From contig CAZLSW010000022.1 in NCBI GenBank assembly GCA_964562375.1, positions 1 to 47,516 of the forward strand: a stretch of DNA of 47,516 nt, written 5' to 3'. The stretch's first letter is position 1. Each line of letters starts with the position of its first letter. This document shows, piece after piece, positions 41,340 to 47,516 of the stretch. The DNA is from JAJPXC01 sp964562375. Its GTDB lineage: Bacteria; Bacteroidota; Bacteroidia; Bacteroidales; Muribaculaceae. Both the position numbers and the translations under genes were made by a program. The notes below the pieces were generated by a model, which worked only from the letters and a program-made list of their open reading frames with translations, had not been told where the DNA came from and searched no databases.

Positions 41340-41684
41340 GAAAAAACGAAAGGCGCAGGAGTCTGTACTTCACTTATCCCGGTTCCAGGCCTTCGCATTG
41401 CCTACCTATCGAGATAAGCAACTCAGCTGCCCGCGCCCGGATGTATGTACATGTCCTACGCTTGCTGGCCGAAGCCTTCCCTTGGCAGATGAACCAAGGG
41501 ATGCGACGGCTGCTCGCCGGATATGAATCATCCACGAGGGTGCTTACATTGCTTGGGATCTCCGATAGGTTACAAAAGTTGCGAAGTTTTGGAACCGAAG
41601 AACCGCGCGTGTAAACGCCTTAATAAATGTATATGCGTTGAATAACGCTACAACCCCGCCTCCTTCTCTAAGGCAGCTGAGTTG
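41340..41684 (-). ncRNA. Candidate structured non-coding RNA or long riboregulatory leader
   Basis: A consensus promoter (41690-41721) predicts a start near 41684. The first 13 bases of the RNA, CAACTCAGCTGCC (41684-41672), are exactly complementary to 41431-41419, giving a closing helix around about 240 nt. Inside are several hairpins: GCGTT-ATTC-AACGC, GGTTcCAAAA with TTTTGtAACC, CCCTTGG with CCAAGGG, and GGC-TTCG-GCC. CTTATC and GATAAG follow outside the closing helix, then a T-run at 41346-41341. No open frame of note exists on this strand. The RNase P hallmark (GAGGAAAGTCC) and a tmRNA tag with CCA end are not seen. I cannot assign a family. Confidence 0.6.
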
Positions 41685-41689
41685 TGGCG

Positions 41690-41721
41690 CAAAGTTAAAT
41701 ATTTTTTGCTATCGTTACAAA
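41690..41721 (-). promoter_or_regulatory. Consensus promoter of the structured RNA
   Basis: The minus-strand TTTG (41721-41718), 20 bp, TAACTTTG (41697-41690) is a perfect consensus match at standard spacing. Confidence 0.75.
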
Positions 41722-41870
41722 TTTTAGCGAAAATTTCCAACGTTTTCTATTAATTCCCTGCGTGCACGCGGAGGTTGTGGTGGATTCACGATTGACTTGC
41801 GGCTCCCTCTCAGCGCTTGGGTTTTCGCTGATGATGATTGTTTCACGCAGAGGGACACGAACCGACTTCC
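41722..41870. other. Spacer between the structured RNA promoter and the ORF6N gene
   Basis: No gene is seen. It holds the 3' flank of the minus-strand ORF6N gene and a short word (TTTCACGCAGAGGGACACG) of the type often dispersed in Bacteroidetes spacers. No terminator was identified. Confidence 0.35.
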
Positions 41871-42488
41871 TTACGAAGCGGCTTCGGTTCCGTAGGGCTC
41901 GGCGGGCTCCTCCACTATGTCGGGGCCATTCTCTCGACGCTTGCGTTTTACCGTGTGTCGGAGCTTGGCCACGATGAAGTTGAGCTCGATGGTGGTTTCG
42001 GTTTCATCGGCCCTCAGGTCGGGTAATACGATGTCGGAGAGGATTTCCGAGAAGTGGGTCATTTGCTTGGTTTTCTGCTCCTCGTCGCGCTCATTGTGGA
42101 GATTGATGAGTGTGCGCTGGAGATCCTTGACCGCTGCGAATGTCTCGATGATTTCAATCGTGGCTTGGGTTGCCCTTGGGCTTTTGAGGATCGTTGCGAG
42201 CATGTAGAGGCCCTTCTCGGTAAATATTTTGGGGATGTATCTCGTGCCTCCATGCGAGTAACTTGAGGTCAAAAATTTTGACCTCAAGTTTGTAACCTCC
42301 TGAGGCGTAGGTTCTAAAACATACCCCTTTGGAAATTTATCAGGGTTGTTTCTGACGGCTTGATTGATTTGTTTTGTTTCCACTCCGTAGATCGCGGCTA
42401 CGTCGCGGTCGAGCAATACGGGCTGGTCGCGCACTATGATTATACGCTCGCGAATGCTGCTAAGGGATTGTAGAGATTTGTTATCCAT
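41871..42488 (-). CDS. ORF6N-domain protein, phage-type regulator
   Basis: ORF6N proteins are DNA-binding domain proteins of phage origin, related in use to KilA-N, common on Bacteroidetes chromosomes. The 205-residue protein has the domain at about residues 10-100: IIIVRDQPVLLDRDVAAIYGVETKQINQAVRNNPDKFP, then EVTNLRSKFLTSSYSHGG and PKIFTEKGLYMLATIL. The C-terminal half is helical and charged, ending in a lysine/arginine-rich region. A 31-bp palindrome (42260-42290) lies within the codons for TNLRSKFLTSS. No other phage gene is nearby, so this is a solitary gene. Confidence 0.85.
   Translation of the reverse strand: MDNKSLQSLSSIRERIIIVRDQPVLLDRDVAAIYGVETKQINQAVRNNPDKFPKGYVLEPTPQEVTNLRSKFLTSSYSHGGTRYIPKIFTEKGLYMLATILKSPRATQATIEIIETFAAVKDLQRTLINLHNERDEEQKTKQMTHFSEILSDIVLPDLRADETETTIELNFIVAKLRHTVKRKRRENGPDIVEEPAEPYGTEAAS
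42260..42290. repeat. Perfect 31-bp palindrome inside the ORF6N coding region
   Basis: AACTTGAGGTCAAAA is followed by one central base and its exact complement TTTTGACCTCAAGTT. It encodes the conserved part of the ORF6N domain and could form a hairpin or an operator for the protein itself. Confidence 0.9.
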
Positions 42489-42640
42489 GGTTCACATCTT
42501 TATGCGTTGCAAAGATAATATTTCTTAGGAGAAAAATCAAATTGTTGGGGAGGCGCGGGACCACTTCTTAGGTCGGTTGATGGGCGCCGAACGGCGGCCA
42601 ACCTAGATGGCCCACTAAAAGGCTGTCAAAGGTCGGCCCC

Positions 42641-43525
42641 CTAGAGGCGGGAGAGGTCGAGGCGGATTTGGGCTTGGAGGGCGGCGAGGGTGGGGAAGCG
42701 GCGCTCGGGACGGAGGCGGCGCAGGAAGTCGACGCGGAGTGTGCGGCCATAGAGATCGCCTTGGTAATCAGGGATATGAGCCTCGATGGAGAGTCGGGGA
42801 TGGGCATCGGAGTCAACCGTGGGTCGGTAGCCGACGTTGACCAGCGCGCGGCGGGGGATGGTTTCGCCCTCGATTGTCACCTGGGCGGCGTAGACTCCGG
42901 TGGCGGGAATGGCCATGGTTGGCTCGAGAGGCACGATGTTGGCGGTGGGGAAGCCGATGGTGCGCCCCAGGGCTTGGCCGTGGGTGACAGTGCCGGAGAG
43001 GGAGTAGGGTCGCCCCAGTAATTCAGCGGCTACGTCGGCCTTGCCCTCCGAGAGGAGCGCGCGGACGGCCGAGGAACTGACCGGCAACTGTCCCTCGGGA
43101 CGATACTCAGGGGCTTGAATCAGCTCAATGCCAAGACTTTGCGCCACGTCGCGATACTGGTTGATAGTTGTCAGGCGGTCGCTGCCGAAATTGTGGTTGT
43201 AACCCATCAGCAGAGCCTTAACTCCGTATTGCTCAGCGAGATACTGGAGAAATTGCTTGGCCGTGAGGGCGCGTAGCGCCTCGTCGAAGGGAAGGACGAG
43301 GAGTTCCATGCCGTCGGCCTCGATCATCGAGCGTTTGCGGTGAAGCTCAAGGAGTTGCGGGGGCACGCGCTCAGGAGCGATTACCGATAGCGGATGTCGG
43401 TCGAATGTCACGACGAGGGGACGCAAGCCTCGTTTCAGCCCTTCGGCGCGAAGCATCGACAACAGGAACCGATGCCCGCGGTGCAGACCGTCAAAAGTGC
43501 CGATAACCGCTATTCGCCTGTCCAT
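42641..43525 (-). CDS. ribF: Bifunctional riboflavin kinase / FAD synthetase
   Basis: RibF turns riboflavin into FMN and then FAD. The 294-residue protein begins with the nucleotidyltransferase motif AVIGTFDGLHRGHRFLL (HxGH-like). It also has LLMGYNHNFGSDR and the ISSTKIR-like element VSSSAVRALLSEG. The riboflavin kinase domain (about 175-294) has YSLSGTVTHGQALGRTIGFPTANI and RALVNVGYRPTV. The ATG overlaps the stop of the O-methyltransferase gene by one base (TGATG at 43527-43523), placing it last in the aroQ-methyltransferase-ribF operon. Confidence 0.95.
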   Translation of the reverse strand: MDRRIAVIGTFDGLHRGHRFLLSMLRAEGLKRGLRPLVVTFDRHPLSVIAPERVPPQLLELHRKRSMIEADGMELLVLPFDEALRALTAKQFLQYLAEQYGVKALLMGYNHNFGSDRLTTINQYRDVAQSLGIELIQAPEYRPEGQLPVSSSAVRALLSEGKADVAAELLGRPYSLSGTVTHGQALGRTIGFPTANIVPLEPTMAIPATGVYAAQVTIEGETIPRRALVNVGYRPTVDSDAHPRLSIEAHIPDYQGDLYGRTLRVDFLRRLRPERRFPTLAALQAQIRLDLSRL

Positions 43526-44157
43526 CAGAGCTTTCTGATTAAGGTTAAGCCGTCTCTTAGAGGAAGGATCACGCGTTCCACGCGTGGGTCGCGGGCCACT
43601 AAGTCGTTGAAACTCAGGATACCGGCGGTTTGGGGTTCGCGCATCGCTTTGGGGTCAACTACCTTGCTGTCCCACAGGGTGTTATCGGCTAAAATCAAGC
43701 CTCCGGAGCGTAACAACGGCAACGCCATCTCGTAATACTCGACGTAGTGGCGCTTGTTGGCGTCGATTACGATGATGTCCCAATCGGCTGGTAATGAGGG
43801 AGCTATCTGCATGGCATCGCCAATGTGGAGCGTGACCTTCTTGCCGTAGGGAGATTTTGCTAAATTGGTGAGTATCAGGTTTTCAAGTTCGTCGTCGACT
43901 TCGATTGTGTGTACCTCGCCGTCATCGGCAAGACCCTCGGCGAGTGACAGAGCTGAGTAGCCCACGTAGGTGCCGATTTCGAGCACGCGGCGGCCGCCGG
44001 TGATGGCGGCGAGCATTTTGAGCAGTCGCCCTTGGAGGTGACCCGAGCACATATGGCCGTAGGCCAGTGCCGCGTGGGCGTGGCGGTTGATCTCCCTAAG
44101 CGGCTGAGGCTCAGGGTCGATGTGGGCTAATATGTATTCCTCGAGTTCCTCGGTCAT
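43525..44157 (-). CDS. Class I SAM-dependent O-methyltransferase
   Basis: This member of the catechol/caffeoyl-CoA O-methyltransferase-like family has an unknown natural substrate. From the ATG at 44157 the product has 210 residues. It shows SAM motif I RVLEIGTYVGYSALSLAEGL, the acidic loop VHTIEVDDELE, metal-binding DIIVIDANKRHYVEYYEMALPLLRSGGLILADNTLW and the C-terminal RDGLTLIRKL. The longer open frame to 44238 overlaps aroQ and was rejected. The start shares a base with the aroQ stop (TAATG), so the three genes are translationally coupled. Confidence 0.9.
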   Translation of the reverse strand: MTEELEEYILAHIDPEPQPLREINRHAHAALAYGHMCSGHLQGRLLKMLAAITGGRRVLEIGTYVGYSALSLAEGLADDGEVHTIEVDDELENLILTNLAKSPYGKKVTLHIGDAMQIAPSLPADWDIIVIDANKRHYVEYYEMALPLLRSGGLILADNTLWDSKVVDPKAMREPQTAGILSFNDLVARDPRVERVILPLRDGLTLIRKL

Positions 44158-44597
44158 TATTCCTCCACGGTTTTGAGCAACCCCCTGACAGCCAATGAGT
44201 AACTGTCGACACCGAAGCCGGCGACCACGCCCTTGCACACGGCGGCAATCATCGAGTGGTGGCGAAACTCCTCGCGGGTGTGGACGTTGGAGATGTGCAC
44301 CTCGACAACGGGCGCTGGGATGGCGGCAATCGCGTCGCGCAGGGCCACCGACGTGTGGGTGTAAGCACCTGCGTTAAAGGCGATTCCGATTACTTCCGGC
44401 TGGTCCCAGGTGGCGTGAAGGCGGTCGATAAGCGCGCCCTCGTGGTTGCTTTGGAAATATTCGATTTCGGTGTCGGGGAACTCGGCGCGTATATTTTTCA
44501 AAACGCTGTCCATGCCCGTGGAGCCGTAGACGCCCGGCTCGCGGCGTCCCAACAGGTTGAGGTTGGGACCGTTCATTACCAATACCTTCTTTTTCAT
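44157..44597 (-). CDS. aroQ: 3-dehydroquinate dehydratase, type II
   Basis: The enzyme dehydrates 3-dehydroquinate to 3-dehydroshikimate. The 146-residue length is typical of the dodecameric type II enzyme. Motifs are VMNGPNLNLLGRREPGVYGSTG (catalytic Tyr in PGVYG), FQSNHEGALIDRL, FNAGAYTHTSVALRDAI, and VEVHISNVHTREEFRHHS. Its predicted -7 box ends only five bases before the ATG, so the message may be leaderless. It is the first gene of the aroQ-methyltransferase-ribF operon. Confidence 0.96.
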   Translation of the reverse strand: MKKKVLVMNGPNLNLLGRREPGVYGSTGMDSVLKNIRAEFPDTEIEYFQSNHEGALIDRLHATWDQPEVIGIAFNAGAYTHTSVALRDAIAAIPAPVVEVHISNVHTREEFRHHSMIAAVCKGVVAGFGVDSYSLAVRGLLKTVEE

Positions 44598-44602
44598 AAC
44601 CG

Positions 44603-44610
44603 CGAAGTTA
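44603..44610 (-). promoter_or_regulatory. -7 element directly before aroQ
   Basis: On the minus strand this is TAACTTCG, five bases upstream of the aroQ ATG. This predicts transcription starting at or next to the start codon. Confidence 0.5.
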
Positions 44611-44712
44611 CAGAAATTTCTAAAAATTCATTGCCTTCGCGGAAGAGAATTATCTACTAGCATTTAATAACCTGTTTAAGCCAAATTCATCCATGAAGCT
44701 TCGCAACCCACG

Positions 44713-44832
44713 TGTCGTGCACTCGTTTACTCGTTTACTCGTGTACTCGAATGCACGAATAAACGACTGCACGAATAAACGACTGCACGAATAAACGAGT
44801 GCACGAATAAACGAATGCACGAATAAACGAAT
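44713..44832. repeat. Octamer repeat with TCG-to-ACG switch
   Basis: About fifteen 8-bp units. The first begin with TCG (TCGTGCAC, TCGTTTAC, TCGTTTAC, TCGTGTAC, TCGAATGC). The rest begin with ACG and alternate between ACGAATAA and ACGACTGC or ACGAGTGC. The two halves are partly complementary. The design matches 8209-8286. Confidence 0.9.
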
Positions 44833-44845
44833 TGCCGACGACGGG

Positions 44846-46951
44846 CTATGCGACGAAGCCGACGGAGGGGCGGAGGGAGGAGCGGCCTAGCTTCTCCTCT
44901 CGGCACAGGCGCTCGATGGTGGCGAAGTCGGGCTCATGGCCCTCGATCACCTCGAGCATGGTGGCCTTGCGCACGACGTTGTCGATTTGTCCTCCCGAGA
45001 AATCGTGAGTGGCGGCCAGCAAGAGTGCTTGCTCGGGTGATAGCGTGGGCATCTTGTCGAGCCAAATCAAGCGCTTGGCCTCTGGGGTGGGTTTGTCGTA
45101 GCGCACCTTAAAGAGGAAGCGGCGCTCGAAAGCGCTGTCGAGATTATCGGCGAGGTTGGTGGTGGCCACGAGGATGCCGTCGAGTTGCTCCATCTGCTCG
45201 AGGATAATGTTCTGGATGGCGTTCTCGGTTTGGGCGACGTTGCTCGAGTTGCTGTCCTTGCGCTTGCTCAATACGGCGTCGGCCTCGTTGAATAGCAGGA
45301 TAGGAGTGACCGAGCTGCGCTCACAGAGCGTGCGGTAGTTGTCAAACACCTTTTTGATGAGCTTTTCGCTCTCGCCGAACCAGCAGGTTTTGGTGGCCGA
45401 GATATCGACGTGCATCACGGCGCGACCGGTGCGACGGGCAAGCTGCATGACGGTTTCGGTTTTTCCCGTGCCGGGAGCGCCGTAGAGCAGCACGGCCACC
45501 CCCAGGGGCATTCCCTTGGCTTTCAATCGGCTGCGAAGCTTTAGATAGCAGTCGTCGCGCAAGGCGTTGTCGATTACGTTGATTTGACGCTCAAGGTCGG
45601 TGGGATAGAAGAGATTCTTCTCCACGATTGTAGAGGGTAGGATAACGTCGCGGGCGGTAGATTCGGATCGCACGAGACTGGCTTTGTCGGCAAAGAACAG
45701 CTCAACCGCGCTGGGGGTGAGGGCCAGTTTCCCATCCTCGGCGACGTCGGCTTTCTCCAGACGCACCAATCCTGAGGTCAAGAGCACGTGCTTCTCGTCG
45801 ATGAAGTCGCGACGCTCCTCGAGCTCTTCCTCCAGGGGGAAATGGTCGTCGAGATCGCCGAGCGAGAAGTGGTCGTTGCGCAGGTGGTCGTGAGCGATGC
45901 GGTAGAATAGCGCGCGATACTCGGGATCCTCGATTTTGCTCACAATGGCTTGTAAACCTTTAAGTTGAGGATTCTGAAACTCGATCTTCCTCACCAATTT
46001 CATCAGGCGCGAGCGCTCGTCCCAATCGGGGTGAGAATCCATGTCGCGCACGCGTCCCTTCACCTTTGAGCACACCTCGAGGATACCCAAGTTGCGGTAG
46101 CTGCGCACGAAGTGGCGGGCGTTGTCGCCGCAAAACCATTTGGCCGAGGTCTCGGTAAGCACCATTCGGTCGAGCTGTGGCACCTCTACCAATCCGAGCT
46201 TGATCAGGGGGTGGGAACCGTCCTTAAGCTGGCTCTCGATGGTGAAACGCTCCATGTTCTGATGGAAGATGTCGTTGAGCGTGGATGAGATGCATGATCC
46301 CTCATCTGGACCTCTTTTGGTGGTAGTGACGTCGAAGCATACGTCGTAGAGCAACGTACGGCTCACAATGTCGTCGGGCAGAGCCTTGCGAGCCTGCTTA
46401 ACTATCTCAAGATCGTGGGCCTCCACTTCCAGCTCGGCCACGCGGGCTAAAATGCGACGAGCGGAATAGCTCGACTCGCACACCACCCAATCGATGGCGC
46501 GGGCGAAATCGGAGTTGGTCAACCGACCGCCATTGGCTGGCCGGTTGGGGGTAATGGGATGTCCGGCAACAATCCCCTCGAATACCTCGGGTGTAACCTT
46601 GTAGGCGGCTTCCAATCCACTTTTTCCGCCATCGCGCAACAGTATACCGCAGGCCATCATGTCGTTGAGGGGCTTGGAGTAGACCATTGCCTCAAGAGCT
46701 GAGCAGCCCAGCCAGTTGGACAGGTCGTCGATGTCGAGAGAATCGTCGGTGCAACGCTCGTCGAAGGCGGCGGCGAAAGCCAGGGCCTCGTCGCGGTTGC
46801 GCAGGCCCACCTCTTTCATCACCTCGTCGAGAGCCTTCTCCCGCGCTGGGGTAAAATTGAGTTTGCAACCCTTGAGTGTTTTTACAGCTTTTCCAAGAGC
46901 TTTAATGCCCTTGCCGTTGGGGTTCACTTGTACCTGGTTGATTACTTCCAC
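44846..46951 (-). CDS. Large AAA+ ATPase with C-terminal ATPase domain and altered Walker B
   Basis: This 701-residue protein joins about 450 residues of helical, WH-like sequence of unknown function to a C-terminal AAA+ domain. Walker A is GAPGTGKTE (491-499) and sensor-1 ATTN lies near 596-599. SAFERRFLFKVRYDKP (about 606-621) carries the arginine-finger region. Walker B reads ILLFNEAD (551-558), with Asn555 where the Mg-coordinating Asp is expected and Glu556 kept. The start is GTG at 46951, with no in-frame ATG near it. It resembles the CDC48/ClpX-like ATPases found singly in Bacteroidetes. The substrate is unknown. Confidence 0.8.
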   Translation of the reverse strand: MEVINQVQVNPNGKGIKALGKAVKTLKGCKLNFTPAREKALDEVMKEVGLRNRDEALAFAAAFDERCTDDSLDIDDLSNWLGCSALEAMVYSKPLNDMMACGILLRDGGKSGLEAAYKVTPEVFEGIVAGHPITPNRPANGGRLTNSDFARAIDWVVCESSYSARRILARVAELEVEAHDLEIVKQARKALPDDIVSRTLLYDVCFDVTTTKRGPDEGSCISSTLNDIFHQNMERFTIESQLKDGSHPLIKLGLVEVPQLDRMVLTETSAKWFCGDNARHFVRSYRNLGILEVCSKVKGRVRDMDSHPDWDERSRLMKLVRKIEFQNPQLKGLQAIVSKIEDPEYRALFYRIAHDHLRNDHFSLGDLDDHFPLEEELEERRDFIDEKHVLLTSGLVRLEKADVAEDGKLALTPSAVELFFADKASLVRSESTARDVILPSTIVEKNLFYPTDLERQINVIDNALRDDCYLKLRSRLKAKGMPLGVAVLLYGAPGTGKTETVMQLARRTGRAVMHVDISATKTCWFGESEKLIKKVFDNYRTLCERSSVTPILLFNEADAVLSKRKDSNSSNVAQTENAIQNIILEQMEQLDGILVATTNLADNLDSAFERRFLFKVRYDKPTPEAKRLIWLDKMPTLSPEQALLLAATHDFSGGQIDNVVRKATMLEVIEGHEPDFATIERLCREEKLGRSSLRPSVGFVA

Positions 46952-47042
46952 CTTCTTTTTTTATTTTTTCCTTCTCCATTTTTCTTCTTGCTTACGTCTC
47001 TTAATATAGTAGGCAATTTCGCAAATTTCAGCGTGAGGGTCA

Positions 47043-47050
47043 CAAATTTA
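47043..47050 (-). promoter_or_regulatory. -7 element for the large AAA+ ATPase gene
   Basis: On the minus strand this reads TAAATTTG, a full TAnnTTTG match giving a leader of about 85 nt. The -33 box is weak. Confidence 0.4.
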
Positions 47051-47146
47051 CGTTCAACACTCGGAAAAAGCGTTTCATACCCCTTGGATTTTCTGTGACA
47101 CAGCCCACTGATTACGCTACAAAATTATCCTTCTACTGCGCCATCT

Positions 47147-47179
47147 TTTGTCGTACTTCAAAAAATTTTTATAATTTCG
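47147..47179 (+). promoter_or_regulatory. Promoter of the WYL-like gene
   Basis: TTTG (47147-47150), 21 bp, TAATTTCG (47172-47179). Spacing is at the upper end of the usual range and one base deviates from consensus. Confidence 0.5.
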
Positions 47180-47208
47180 CAAAAAAAACATCATTCCCAG
47201 CACCTAAA

Positions 47209-47232
47209 AACTAGAAACCAGAAACCAGAAAC
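47209..47232. repeat. Heptamer TAGAAAC/CAGAAAC repeat
   Basis: Three copies end just before the ATG at 47237. It is the same word as at 10278-10309, where it also precedes a start codon. Confidence 0.8.
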
Positions 47233-47236
47233 TCGT

Positions 47237-47464
47237 ATGCCTGTTAATCGAAATACCATCGTGCGGCTGCGCACTATCGACCGCTGCCTCCAGCGCGGGC
47301 GGCAATGCACCCTGCAAGAACTCAACGACGCGTGTTACGACGCCCTCAACGAGCTGGGGTACGCCGAGGAATTGTCGCTGCGCACCACCCAGCGCGACAT
47401 CCAGTTGCTACGCTCATCGGAATTGGGGTATAACGCTCCGATCGTCGTGCGCGAGCGCAAATAA
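47237..47464 (+). pseudogene. N-terminal HTH part of a WYL-type transcription regulator, stopped early
   Basis: The 75 codons begin MPVNRNTIVRLRTIDRCLQ and end YNAPIVVRERK. They match the N-terminal winged-helix part of Bacteroidetes WYL-domain regulators, which normally run on with an aromatic-rich YYxYxD phrase and a WYL domain for over 300 residues. Here an in-frame TAA follows directly, and no frame in the remaining 52 bases gives that phrase. It is either a truncated pseudogene or a small stand-alone HTH protein. It diverges from the large AAA+ ATPase gene. Confidence 0.6.
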
Positions 47465-47516
47465 CCCCAGTTCGGGATAAATACTATTCACCAGGTGGCA
47501 TTTGAGCGTGGTTAGT

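Noticed and set aside
41340..41684. Identification of the structured RNA as RNase P RNA, tmRNA or SRP RNA
   Set aside because: The expected core sequences (GAGGAAAGTCC, tag frame with CCA end, GGAAGGAAGCAG-like loop) were looked for and not found.
1..47516. tRNA or rRNA genes
   Set aside because: No cloverleaf with the TTCGA-type arm or rRNA-like conserved stretch was noticed on either strand in the non-coding parts.

Overview
The window looks like chromosomal DNA of a Bacteroidales bacterium, most likely Muribaculaceae-like. The evidence is: many promoters of the Bacteroidetes type (TTTG, 19-21 bp, TAnnTTTG or close variants); a viroplasmin-type RNase H; DUF4249 beside a TonB-dependent outer-membrane protein; the gene order sppA-lpxK-punA-thiL; a long NusB-family protein; and many lipoproteins. 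The family-level placement is inference. Coding DNA is fairly GC-rich. AT-rich islands mark probable acquisitions.

Layout. 1-8.2 kb: gap (partial), mscL, aroK, an alanine-dehydrogenase-like gene, RNase H, a NapH/NapG-like fusion, thyA-folA and rarA. 8.3-17.7 kb: sppA, lpxK, punA, thiL, nusB and brkB, then an AT-rich three-gene DUF3791/DUF3990 cassette, then ridA. 17.7-26.2 kb: a glycosyltransferase and aroA (minus strand), a small-RNA candidate, a two-gene secreted/lipoprotein operon, and miaA, pepT, an FKBP lipoprotein and lemA (minus strand). 26.4-33.7 kb: purC, menG, metH, an unknown membrane protein and an aquaporin. 33.7-42.5 kb is the accessory part: a hairpin-repeat array, an L,D-transpeptidase whose 3' end carries the same hairpins, an AAA/DUF4143 ATPase bracketed by palindromic promoter elements, a TonB receptor/DUF4249/lipoprotein group, an IS remnant, a candidate structured RNA and an ORF6N gene. 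42.6-47.5 kb: ribF, an O-methyltransferase and aroQ (overlapping, minus strand), a large AAA+ ATPase with an altered Walker B motif, and a short gene resembling the N-terminus of a WYL-type regulator.

The core genes cover shikimate (aroK, aroA, aroQ), folate/one-carbon (thyA, folA, metH), purine (purC, punA), cofactor (ribF, thiL, menG) and envelope functions (lpxK, sppA, L,D-transpeptidase). Four non-standard signals stand out. (1) A family of 21-22 nt hairpins at 32.8-34.9 kb has compensating changes in its stems and is found both between genes and inside a gene. (2) A probable structured RNA at about 41.34-41.68 kb has a strong promoter, a 13-bp helix closing from its first bases, and several internal hairpins. 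(3) The DUF3791/DUF3990 cassette is joined to its host operon by ATGA overlaps at all four junctions. (4) Most spacers carry tandem 7- or 8-bp words, several of which recur at distant loci and in two cases supply a start codon. All calls come from reading the sequence; no database search was possible.
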